A DNA stretch of 64,000 nucleotides from an uncultured Dehalococcoidia bacterium (lineage in GTDB: Bacteria; Chloroflexota; Dehalococcoidia; Lucifugimonadales; UBA3495). Where the stretch lies: contig CATOSP010000002.1 in assembly GCA_951812625.1 (NCBI GenBank), forward strand, positions 970,880-1,034,879, written 5' to 3'. The position numbers and the translations under genes were made by a program. Positions 37,922-47,174 of this stretch are shown piece by piece. A model generated the notes under the pieces. It did no database searches. It saw only the letters and a program-made list of their open reading frames with translations, and was not told where the DNA came from. Within the stretch, counting starts at the first letter, position 1. Each line of letters opens with the position of its first letter.

Positions 37922-38929
37922 CTAGCCCGGACGTGCGTCTACTCCGGCAACCTCCGGATAGGGAGCGAAGCGACCTGCGATTTGTGTGGGTGCGGGATGG
38001 GCATCCACGCTTTGCTCCATCTTGACTACAGCTCCGTGTGGCACCATACCTCTAAACAGGTCTGGATGAGTCAATTCCGCGAGGATCTCCAGTCCCTGCA
38101 CTACCCTTGGACCTGGGCAACTGAAATATTCATGGTCAATTAGGTAGACTTCTCCAGCTTTTACGGAGGGCACATCGCTCCATCCCTCCTGCTCAGCCAA
38201 CCATGGGATTTCCCTCAGGCTTCGGGAAACGTCCGATGAGCAGAGATCTATGAAAAGCTTGTCCGGGGCATAGGCACGCACCTCATCCCATGGTACCCGC
38301 CGGGCAGGACACCCGGGAGCATACGGGGAATCGCCGCCCGCCATCGTCAGCATCTCCGGTATCCAATGCCCACCAATGACCAGCGGGTTGATCCCCTCCA
38401 GAGAGTAGGTCCTGGGCCTGTCCTCTGTCATAGCCAGCCGTTCAGCCACGGCGGTGACACGTTGTGACAGGTCTTCAACCAGCCTCCGCGCCTCGGCTTC
38501 AGCGCCGCAAGCGGTGCCGACCTCAAGGATACTCTGCATAATCTCGCTCATGGTCTTGGGTTGCAGAACTACCACCTCGGGGCAGGAGGGCATCCCCTCC
38601 ACTGCACGCCCGACCGTAGAAGCATCAACCTCGCAGAAGTAACAAAGGTCCTGGGTCAAAACGACATCGGGAGGGTTTTCCCAAAGCCACTCAACGTCGA
38701 GTTCATAGGGACTCTCGCCAGCGGCCAGGATCTCTCGCATTCGTTGTTCAACTTCCTCGCTTGACATGGAGTCAACGTCGATCCTGCTGCGAGACACGAT
38801 CGGCTTGGTCGCTGCCTCCGGCGGGTATACGCAAAGGTCGCTTACTCCGATGAGCGCGTCACCCAGCCCTAGGGCAAAGAGAATCTCGGTTCCGCTGGGC
38901 AGCAGGGAGCATATCTTCATTGGAGACAA
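37922..38929 (-). CDS. BtuF-like cobalamin/metal-chelate substrate-binding protein
   Basis: KICSLLPSGTEILFALGLGDALIGVSDLCVYPPEA, PDVVLTQDLCYFCEV, GHWIPEMLTMAGG, KAGEVYLIDHEYFSCPGPRVVQGLEILAELTHPDLF. Confidence 0.85.
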   Translation of the reverse strand: MSPMKICSLLPSGTEILFALGLGDALIGVSDLCVYPPEAATKPIVSRSRIDVDSMSSEEVEQRMREILAAGESPYELDVEWLWENPPDVVLTQDLCYFCEVDASTVGRAVEGMPSCPEVVVLQPKTMSEIMQSILEVGTACGAEAEARRLVEDLSQRVTAVAERLAMTEDRPRTYSLEGINPLVIGGHWIPEMLTMAGGDSPYAPGCPARRVPWDEVRAYAPDKLFIDLCSSDVSRSLREIPWLAEQEGWSDVPSVKAGEVYLIDHEYFSCPGPRVVQGLEILAELTHPDLFRGMVPHGAVVKMEQSVDAHPAPTQIAGRFAPYPEVAGVDARPG

Positions 38930-38965
38930 CTCCAGGTCAGGAAATCTTCAACGGAAACGCGGCAA

Positions 38966-40282
38966 GTGGTTCGTGGCACAGTGTCTTGGCCGTTGTTGTA
39001 TCATAGTGGCCCAACTATGTCACTATCCAGTCAGGACAACTGGAGCAACCTAGCCCTGCTCAGGCTGAACGCCTACGGGCTGGGAATCAACGGGTTTTTC
39101 CTCAGCATCGACACGGTCGTATTGCCGGTCTTGGTACTGGTGCTCGCCCCGGAGGGCCTCAAGAACACGTCTCTTGGAGTCCTCGGTGTCGGTGGTCTTG
39201 CGATTGCAGCGCTAGTCCAGATACTGGTAGGACGGTTCAGCGACCGGACCCGTTCCCGCCTGGGAAGGCGTGTGCCATACATGCTTGGAGGCTGCGCCAT
39301 CGTATGCCTCGGCATAGTGGGAATCGCTCTCGCCCCGCATTACTGGGTACTGTTCGGCGTCTGGATCATCGTGCAGGCCGGGCTCAACATAGGGTACGGC
39401 CCCCACCTTGCGCTGATACAGGACCTTGTGCCACCCAACCGCACCGGGGTAGCCTCGGCCATAAAAATATTGGCCGAGGCTGTCAGCGTCGTGATATTTA
39501 TCTGGATAAGCACTAGGTTGATGGCGTCCTACGATTCCGGTCGTGGTGCTCACTGGCTCTGGGCCGCCCTGTTGATTCCGGGTGGCACGCTAATCGCTGC
39601 CACAGTGGTCAGTTCGTTGGTGGTGCTCAGGAGGCAGGTCGCCAATACTCCGGTGCAGCCCACGGTCGAGGCGCATGGCGGAATGATTCCCGCCCTCCAC
39701 CCGCAGTTACGCCGGTTCCTGATTTCCCGGTTCATGATCGTCGCGCCTGTCTTCGTTTTCCAGACCTACGGCCTGTTCTTCCTGCGAGACAAAGTAGGAC
39801 TGCATGACCCGGTGGTTGAACTGGGGAATATGGTCTTATTCATTGGTGCGGGCATCGCCGTCAGTGCCTACTTTGCAGGATGGGCGTCAGACCGCTTCGG
39901 ACGCAAGCCTGTTATTTTGGCTGGTTCCGTCGTGGCTGCTGGCAGTACATGGGCGATGCTCTTGGCCGGCAGTTCTATGGAGGTCCTCGTCATCGCCACC
40001 GTGGTAGGCTTGTCGGTCGGCGCGCTTCTCGCCTCGGATTGGGCGATGGCGAACGACATGGGAACTTCAGGCCGGGAAGCAATGCACATCGGCGTGGTGA
40101 ATCTCGCCACTATCGCTGGTGCGGCAACGGCGAAGATGATCGGTCCGGGGGTTGACTTGCTCAACAGAGCCTCCGAGGCTTCGGGCTACTCGGCACTGTT
40201 GATCGGATGCGGAGCTTTCTTCCTTATCGGAGGCCTGGTCCTGGCACCCGTGAGGCCTGACCTGCGCCGGGCCCCTGTTTGA
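38966..40282 (+). CDS. MFS transporter
   Basis: Multiple TM segments; RFSDRTRSRLGRRVPYMLGG and GWASDRFGRKPVILAGS cytoplasmic loops. Confidence 0.88.
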   Translation: MVRGTVSWPLLYHSGPTMSLSSQDNWSNLALLRLNAYGLGINGFFLSIDTVVLPVLVLVLAPEGLKNTSLGVLGVGGLAIAALVQILVGRFSDRTRSRLGRRVPYMLGGCAIVCLGIVGIALAPHYWVLFGVWIIVQAGLNIGYGPHLALIQDLVPPNRTGVASAIKILAEAVSVVIFIWISTRLMASYDSGRGAHWLWAALLIPGGTLIAATVVSSLVVLRRQVANTPVQPTVEAHGGMIPALHPQLRRFLISRFMIVAPVFVFQTYGLFFLRDKVGLHDPVVELGNMVLFIGAGIAVSAYFAGWASDRFGRKPVILAGSVVAAGSTWAMLLAGSSMEVLVIATVVGLSVGALLASDWAMANDMGTSGREAMHIGVVNLATIAGAATAKMIGPGVDLLNRASEASGYSALLIGCGAFFLIGGLVLAPVRPDLRRAPV

Positions 40283-40359
40283 TTCAAAGCGTGCTGCCGG
40301 GACCGTACCACAGAAAGTGCGTGTCTTGGAGAAACGCCGTTGACCGCTCCCTGCCCTGG

Positions 40360-41634
40360 TTAGTGCGCTGGCTGGACCTGCTTGGACCCACCCCTTGGCA
40401 TGATCAGGGACACCAGGAACCCGACGAAGAACAATACTGCCGCAACGTAGAAGGCCGCCTCCCACGATGAGAACTCGATGATCAACCCGACCAGAATGCC
40501 GGCCAACGCGCCGAAAGCAGCGTTGCTGCCCCACATCAGGCCCATAAACGTAGCATCCAGGCCCTTGCCTTCCACTTCGTCTATCGCGGCAGCTTGGGTC
40601 AGGGAGTTCACCGAGGAATGGAACAGGCCGAAGAGCAGCACGGATACCCACATCCAGATGCCGCCCCCTCCGAGAACGGTGGTCACCGACAGCACGACGG
40701 ACACGATCATCAGGAAGGCAATTACCGACCGCCTGCCCACTCTATCCGACAGTGCTCCGAATATTGGTCCTGAAATGACACCAGGGGCGGATACCAGGGC
40801 CACGGCGATCCCGATCTGGATACTGCCTATGGCCGTGAACGGGTCCATGCCCAGACCGTTACTGAGATACAGTGGCAGGAAGAACACGTAAGAGCGGTCT
40901 CCCATACCCCGTACTGCGGACACGGTGAATATGGACCACATCCCCGTGCCCCGGAATGCCTGAGCCATGCCGCTGATCTGGGCTTTCAGGTTCTGGCCCA
41001 ACTGGACGGGACCAGGTTTGGGGCCGCCCACGTTCCAGAGCAGCAAGAGCACCGCGCCGCACAAGATCAGCAGAAGGGGCGTACCTCCACCCATGATCCA
41101 TCGCCACCCGACGATCGGCAGGAGCAGTGCGGCAATGATCGGCCCGGTCATGTCTCCGGCGTTCCCCGAAGATCGATGCAGGGAGATATACCATCCGCGT
41201 TGCTGGGGGAACTTTCGCGCGAGCAATCCTAAGGCTGGGGGGTGCCAGAGGGCACTACCGGCGGACGCCACGACAAGCGCGCCTAGGACAGCGATATAGT
41301 TTGGCGAGACCGACACGAGTAAGTAGCCAATGCCGATCAACCCCATGCTGGCGGCCAGCACCTGGCCGCTCCGGTACCGGAAGATGTCCACGAAGAACCC
41401 GCTGCTGACGCTCGTAACCCCGCTGGTGATTTGCCGGACGGTGGAAAGGACTCCCGCCATCACGGGGTCCATCCCCAGAGATGCGTACATAGCGGTGACT
41501 AGCACCGGAAAGCTGTGCCCGTAGAAATGTTCAAGACCATGGGCACCGATGAGGGTGGTGGCCATGGTCTTGTCTTTGATGTGAACTTCCGGTCCCGCAG
41601 TGCCCTGCCCTTGAGTCTCAACGGCTTGGACCAA
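40360..41634 (-). CDS. MFS transporter
   Basis: 12 TM-type hydrophobicity; GALSDRVGRRSVIAFLMI, LGLLARKFPQQRGWYISLHRSSGNAGDMTGP. Confidence 0.88.
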   Translation of the reverse strand: MVQAVETQGQGTAGPEVHIKDKTMATTLIGAHGLEHFYGHSFPVLVTAMYASLGMDPVMAGVLSTVRQITSGVTSVSSGFFVDIFRYRSGQVLAASMGLIGIGYLLVSVSPNYIAVLGALVVASAGSALWHPPALGLLARKFPQQRGWYISLHRSSGNAGDMTGPIIAALLLPIVGWRWIMGGGTPLLLILCGAVLLLLWNVGGPKPGPVQLGQNLKAQISGMAQAFRGTGMWSIFTVSAVRGMGDRSYVFFLPLYLSNGLGMDPFTAIGSIQIGIAVALVSAPGVISGPIFGALSDRVGRRSVIAFLMIVSVVLSVTTVLGGGGIWMWVSVLLFGLFHSSVNSLTQAAAIDEVEGKGLDATFMGLMWGSNAAFGALAGILVGLIIEFSSWEAAFYVAAVLFFVGFLVSLIMPRGGSKQVQPAH

Positions 41635-41844
41635 TTCACCAGACCTGCTTTCTCGCCATTTTTGGGCAGCAATTGGCCGATTCCCGAAGCCAGGCAGCCC
41701 ACCTGTGGCAGTATACTCGTGGGACTCCTGGGCGGCAAGTCACGTATTCCAGCCGCAACACGCCAGCAAAATCGAAGTATACTAGTAAGACTTCAATAAC
41801 TCGCCCACCGTTGAATGCAGCCGACCGGCAACGAAGGAGTGTAA

Positions 41845-42576
41845 TTGCGGGCTCTCATAGTCTCCGATGTCCACTCAAATATCGAGGCTCTAAGTGCGGT
41901 AGTTGCGGACGCCTGGGGCCGGGGTGGGTTTAACCAGGTATGGTGTCTCGGCGACACTGTGGGCTATGGCCCTGACCCGGGGGACTGTATATCCCTCCTC
42001 CGTGAGCATGACCTTGTGGCAGTCGCTGGAAACCATGACTACGCGGCTGTGGGCAAACGCTCCGTCCACGACTTCAACGGATCAGCCCGGGCGGCGGCCC
42101 AATGGACCGCCGCAAATCTTTCGGCGGGTGACGCCGATTTCTTATCCGGACTACCCCTGGTCGAGACGCGAGACCCATTTACCCTGGTCCACGGCAGCTT
42201 GCGACAGCCAATCGACGAATACCTGCTGGATTCCGATTCTGCCCGCGCCACGTTTGCGTTGCTTACCACCCGTCATTGCCTGGTCGGCCATTCCCACATA
42301 CCATTCATCTGTGCCGAAAATGATGGCTCTCCCAAGTTCAAGCTGTTCACAGAAGGAGCGGTCTTCCCTCTGGAGCATGAACGCCTGATCCTCAACCCCG
42401 GCAGCGTCGGCCAACCCCGAGACCGAGACCCTCGCCCCAGCTATGCGATTTTTGACGAGGACTCCCTCACTATCGAGCGCCACCGGGTAACCTACGGCAT
42501 CCTTGAAACCCAAAAGAAAATGGAGGCGGCTGGCCTCCCGCAGTACCTCATAGACCGCCTTGATCACGGCGTCTGA
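41845..42576 (+). CDS. metallophosphoesterase family protein
   Basis: MRALIVSDVHSNIEALSAVV, CLGDTVGYGPDPGDCI, VAGNHDYAA, LVGHSHIPF, ILNPGSVGQPRDRDPRPSYAIF. Confidence 0.93.
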   Translation: MRALIVSDVHSNIEALSAVVADAWGRGGFNQVWCLGDTVGYGPDPGDCISLLREHDLVAVAGNHDYAAVGKRSVHDFNGSARAAAQWTAANLSAGDADFLSGLPLVETRDPFTLVHGSLRQPIDEYLLDSDSARATFALLTTRHCLVGHSHIPFICAENDGSPKFKLFTEGAVFPLEHERLILNPGSVGQPRDRDPRPSYAIFDEDSLTIERHRVTYGILETQKKMEAAGLPQYLIDRLDHGV

Positions 42577-42706
42577 CCCTCCGGGCTACAGCGTTGGGAA
42601 TGAGCCAGACAAGCGACCTGGAAACTTGCGATTCTGACCACATATTGACAATGGCGCGACAGTATTGCTAAATTCGAAGTGAGGTCGGCAAGAACCGTCA
42701 CCTCTT

Positions 42707-42750
42707 GGCCCGCTAGCTCAACCTGGCAGAGCGACGGACTCATAATCCGG
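42707..42750 (+). pseudogene. truncated tRNA-Met (CAT): 5' acceptor strand, D-arm and anticodon arm only
   Basis: GGCCCGC TA GCTC AACCTGGCA GAGC G ACGGA CTCATAA TCCGG; no matching T-arm or 3' acceptor GCGGGCC follows. Confidence 0.6.
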
Positions 42751-42816
42751 TTTCGAAACTGACAGGAGCAGACTAGAACAAGTCCACTGAGGAAAAATTT
42801 CAGGGCCGCAGGCACG

Positions 42817-42845
42817 AAAAGGGCGTAAAAAGCCCTTTTTTCTTT
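42817..42845 (+). terminator. intrinsic terminator
   Basis: AAAAGGGC-GTAAAAA-GCCCTTTT followed by TTCTTTC. Confidence 0.8.
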
Positions 42846-43082
42846 CACTGAGGTCCACTGACGCGCGCCCCCAGAACGGCAAGAGAGAACGGCAGACCCT
42901 CCAGAACGGCTGAAAAAAGGGCCATCTCTCCAGGGAGCCAGAATCCTGGGTGCGACCGGTGGAAGAGTAACTTGGACACATTGGCGGATTCACCGACCGG
43001 AACTGGGTTTGCGCTGTTGAGTGAGAAGGTAAGCGCTAAGGGCCGGAAGAGAATGTTAGCCGGCATCCTCCAGGATGGGTTC

Positions 43083-43352
43083 AGCGATCGATTCTCCCGG
43101 GACCGATAGTTCCACCTTGAGGTTGCCCAATCTCCTGGTACGAACGGGCGATCAGCGTGGTGTCGCTCCTGGCCTTCTGGTTCTGACCATTGCCGAAAAC
43201 GCCCGGAGCGGATGGTGCTTGGCAGCCAGTTGGGCCACCGTCTCCTGGCCTTTCACCGCTTCCATGGCCACTTTGGCCTTGAAGTCCGGCCTGTGCCTCC
43301 TCCGTTCTTGGGGCCTTGCCGACTCTTTCTTGGCGGCAACCACTGCCCTCAA
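43083..43352 (-). pseudogene. degenerate IS3-family orfA fragment
   Basis: ERRRHRPDFKAKVAMEAVKGQETVAQLAAKH resembles the IS3 OrfA HTH; reading switches frame to VFGNGQNQKARSDTTLIARSYQEIG. Confidence 0.65.
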
Positions 43353-43624
43353 TTTGGGAGCAAGACTCTCGCTTATCTGCTTGTCCAGTTTCCTGGGTCC
43401 ATCTCACTACGCCTGGACTCTCACGATGAACTGTCCAAGCCGGCTCTTCAAGGTGGGCCGCTTCACTACCGGTGGCCAGTCCAGAGTGCCAGCCGCTCCG
43501 TTTCAGGAGCCGGAATGCACCAATTCCCGGCTGCGCGTGTGCGGCAGAACCCCTTTCTGCTGGTAATCAACCGCCGACGTGAACCTGATGCGGGTTATGC
43601 GTACATCCCATTAACGGGAGTCAG

Positions 43625-43963
43625 CTAACGGGAGTCGGAGCCTGGGCTGCCCGCCTTTGGCCGTCGGTCGACCAGGTAGAGTGCCCCGTCCATTTCGATT
43701 CGCCCTTCAAATTGCAGAGACTTTTCGTTTCCGGGTGTCTTCAGGTCGTCGAATTGCAGTCTGGACGCCTCTCCGGCGAAGACAAGCTTGGGATCGAAGA
43801 TCCTGACCATCCTCACCTTTCGATTGGAATACTTCCCGTTCTTTTCCGACATCCAGAGCGTAGCCAGCAGTTCAGGCCCCAGACGAAACTCGGATGTCAA
43901 GAACTGGCTGATTGCCTGCGTCACCACCTGTGGCTTTGAACCTTTCCAGAACATTAAACTCAT
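43625..43963 (-). CDS. hypothetical protein
   Basis: 112-aa ORF MSLMFWKGSKPQVVTQAISQFLTSEFRLGPELLATLWMSEKNGKYSNRKVRMVRIFDP; no family recognised. Confidence 0.4.
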   Translation of the reverse strand: MSLMFWKGSKPQVVTQAISQFLTSEFRLGPELLATLWMSEKNGKYSNRKVRMVRIFDPKLVFAGEASRLQFDDLKTPGNEKSLQFEGRIEMDGALYLVDRRPKAGSPGSDSR

Positions 43964-44011
43964 GGAATACCATCCTTCATGAAATTCCTGAACCCTTGGG
44001 GTGTCGTGAAA

Positions 44012-44329
44012 TTAGCCGTCTACTCCAATCTCCCGGGGACCGGATTTGAGAATACTCAGCAAATCCCCTACGGCTATATCCTTCAATATCGGCCCATGGA
44101 GAGGTAGGTCCTGGTTTACTGTATAGGTGTTGGTCCGCCCTTGCCGGGACTTGGTTATATACCCGGCTTCGTCCAGGTCGGCGACGATCTTGAGCACGGC
44201 TCTTTCAGTAATGCCAAGCTGCTGGGAAATTTCCCTCGCGGTGATCCTCGGTTGTCGGAACACTGCTATCAGCACACCGCCGTGGTTGGTAATGAAGACC
44301 CAACTCGGCGCTTCCGCAGGCCCTTTCAA
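44012..44329 (-). CDS. winged-helix (MarR/ArsR-like) transcriptional regulator
   Basis: GGVLIAVFRQPRITAREISQQLGITERAVLKIVADLDEAGYITKSRQGRTNTYTVNQDLPL. Confidence 0.82.
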   Translation of the reverse strand: MKGPAEAPSWVFITNHGGVLIAVFRQPRITAREISQQLGITERAVLKIVADLDEAGYITKSRQGRTNTYTVNQDLPLHGPILKDIAVGDLLSILKSGPREIGVDG

Positions 44330-44354
44330 TTGATCTCCCTACAATCCCTTTGAT

Positions 44355-44384
44355 ATGAATATATACTCATGATATATAATTCAT
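44355..44384. promoter_or_regulatory. AT-rich imperfect dyad, candidate operator/promoter of the winged-helix gene
   Basis: ATGAATATATACTCATGATATATAATTCAT, 26-55 bp upstream of the 44329 start, in otherwise GC-rich DNA. Confidence 0.35.
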
Positions 44385-44992
44385 GTTTTAATGTTCATAG
44401 TATACCACAATGTCCCCACAAGCTGATGACACAGGACCAGTGGCAATCACCACCTTGGCCCTCCCAAGCGGGCGGTCCTGATCACAAGTCAAGGGGCTTC
44501 TCCTGAATGCGGGCGGCAAGGCCGGAGATCCACTTGATTTCAATGTCCTGTTCACCAACCCGCCGGAACCACCGACGCGACACCCAACCGAACCCTACCC
44601 AGCGGGTCCGCTCGTTCAGGTTGAGGACCTGGCCGACCCAGTCAGCTGGCTCTGCCGCCGGGAGGATGGAGGCCGTCCAGATGAGCCAGGCCACTGTGAG
44701 GGGGTCGAGAATGGGACGTACGCGGGACAATTCGACTCGATCTGACGCGGCTGGAGGGACCCTGCTCGCCCACATGCCCTATAATGGCCCGACACTTCAG
44801 CCTTCTCACCCCGCTTGAGGAACGCCATGACCAGCATGCCGGTCAAGAAAACGCCGGCCACCGGGTCGGCCGACAGGTTCCCGGAATTCCCGACCAGGGA
44901 CGATATGCAGAACTCCATCTACCTCGACGCCCCGGCCCACCAAGCAGCCCTGTCCCACCATTTCGGCAGTCCGGATACGACCGTCGTCCTAG

Positions 44993-45135
44993 TACTACAG
45001 TCGCAGATAGCAATTGGGAGTCTTGGACGGTCCTAAAATCGCAACGTCTGGCTACGGCCGAAGTCTCCATTCCTAACGAAATCAAGTCGAATTCGAGACC
45101 GGGATTTCCAAACCAGAATTAATGCGACTGTAGTA
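44993..45135. mobile_element. 143-bp MITE related to IS701-type ends
   Basis: TIR TACTACAGTCGCA / TGCGACTGTAGTA; left end TACTACAGTCGCAGAT versus IS701-type end TACTACAGTTGCAGAT; flanks CTAG (44989-44992) and CTAA (45136-45139), both YTAR. Confidence 0.72.
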
Positions 45136-45485
45136 CTAATGCCCTGGCACGGTCTCGTCGTGTCGGAGGACGGCAGGAAACTTGGATTCATTCTTGGGTT
45201 ACCAGGTCTTCGGGTCAGGTAGGAACAGTGGGCTGCTTACGAGTCAGCTAATGTGAAGCGTTGGGATTCCGTAAATCACCCCAAGGCCCAACACTCCCCG
45301 GTGACCGTACCGAGCCTACGGTGACTAAGCGATTGCCCCACGACTCGGGGGGCGTGCCTACAAGCCGGTATAACGGAAGACGTAGATGCCCGCGTCCGGG
45401 AAAAACCTGCCCGCGAAGCGCTGATTTTCGGGACCGTCGCTGCCTCACTTCCGAGAACCGGCCAGCTACATCAACTTACTCTCCG

Positions 45486-46475
45486 CTAGGACTCGTACAG
45501 CGTTTTCGCCTGTAAGTGGTCAACGTGGTGATGCTCGAAGCAGTCCTTAGCCGACGTTTCCATCTGCAGGGTGACATGTTGAACACTAAATTCATCGTGG
45601 ATGGTCCGATGGATGCGTCGCATAAGCGACTCGATGTCCCCCTGATAACCAGGGTCCACAAGCACGTGCGCTGCAAGGGCATTGTATCCAGTGGTGATGG
45701 TCCAGGCGTGAACGTCGTGGACCAGGGTTACGCCATCTGAGTCTTCGATCGTGCTGCAAAGCCGGTACATATCCAGTCCAGCGGGAGTGCCTTCCAACAG
45801 GATACGAAATACTTTTTTCGCCAAACGGAATGACCCGACCAGGATTAGGGATCCAATCAGGACACCGAGGACAGGATCAGCATAGTCCCAGTCGAAGAAG
45901 AGCACGACCACGCTGGAAGTGACCACCGCTACAGATCCCGCAAGATCGCCGAGAATGTGCCAGAAGGCGCCTTCAACGTTGATGCTATGCCGGGAGGAAC
46001 GGTAAAGGATACAGGCAGCGAATATATTAATGAGTAGTCCAACGATGCCGACAGTCAGCATTATCCCGCCGTCCAACTCGTGGTGATGCCCTTGGGTCAG
46101 TCCTATAAATCGTTCCCATGCTTCATATAAGATCCAGCTAGCAAGCAACCAGAGCGCAATAGCGTTTAACAAAACGACCAGTACCTCGATGCGATGGAAG
46201 CCAAAAGTACGCTTCGTAGTTGCCGGACGTTCTGCGAGCCACATGGCGAACAAGGCCAGACCAATGGCCACAGCGTCAGTCACCATGTGGGTGGCGTGCG
46301 CCAGCAGCCCCAAGCTTCCGGACAGGATTCCCCCGGTTACTTCTATCGTCATGTGGCAGGAAATCAGAACGAGGACCAACATTAGACTGCGGCGACTGGC
46401 GGCCCGATAGTCGTGGGAATGATCATGCCCCATGTGTTCCTCGCGCGCAGCATGGTCGATCTGAAACGTTGCCAT
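45486..46475 (-). CDS. cation diffusion facilitator (CDF) family transporter
   Basis: GSLGLLAHATHMVTDAVAIG (HxxxD) and VEGAFWHILGDLAGSV (HxxxD), His-rich N terminus HDHSHDY, C-terminal CDF domain VHDVHAWTITTG. Confidence 0.93.
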   Translation of the reverse strand: MATFQIDHAAREEHMGHDHSHDYRAASRRSLMLVLVLISCHMTIEVTGGILSGSLGLLAHATHMVTDAVAIGLALFAMWLAERPATTKRTFGFHRIEVLVVLLNAIALWLLASWILYEAWERFIGLTQGHHHELDGGIMLTVGIVGLLINIFAACILYRSSRHSINVEGAFWHILGDLAGSVAVVTSSVVVLFFDWDYADPVLGVLIGSLILVGSFRLAKKVFRILLEGTPAGLDMYRLCSTIEDSDGVTLVHDVHAWTITTGYNALAAHVLVDPGYQGDIESLMRRIHRTIHDEFSVQHVTLQMETSAKDCFEHHHVDHLQAKTLYES

Positions 46476-47174
46476 TATCGAATTCCTCCTGAGCCACGGG
46501 AGTTTGGGTGCATGGGTTCAGACCGCACCGATCATGCGGCGTGGACGTGATTTGCCGAGGTCAGTTGAACCTGGGGGGTTGCATCTCGAGTTCTTCGGAA
46601 GGTGTCACTTCTTCCAGACCATCCCATGTACGACGCCCAATACGAACGCCTGCCATGTCTTGATGGCCCCGACGCGCTACCCGGCCGTGAAGACCAGCCA
46701 GTCAAATCTATCAAGTGGTTGTGAAAATAGCGTGAAAAATCCGCTATGTTTCGTAAATGTTTCATGAACGTCCATTTGTGGACAGTTGGGGAATCTTGCG
46801 GAAGCGACCTCATCCTCCTCGGGTAGGGGAATCGGGCGCCAAGAAGGTGAAGCTCGAATCCTCAACCCGGTCTGAGCTAAGCTGACTTTTCCAAGTCGGA
46901 TATTCTGCCAATTGGGACTGCGGACTCAGGATACCTACGCGATTGAACGAAGGGGCAGACCCAGAAGAGAAGCCGACGAATCCTCCGCAACTCGATACTT
47001 CGTGACCCACTCCCTGAGAGTCCTGTAGGAGTTAACCAAGCCAACAGTCCCGGTCGGGAGAAGGGACCATAGGGGAGACTGCAGGATGAGCGAGGGTTGG
47101 TGCTAAAATAACGTGTCAATGGAATGTATCGCCGCCGTGTCAACCGCGCGCACGGCGGGAAGCAGGAGGCTGCT

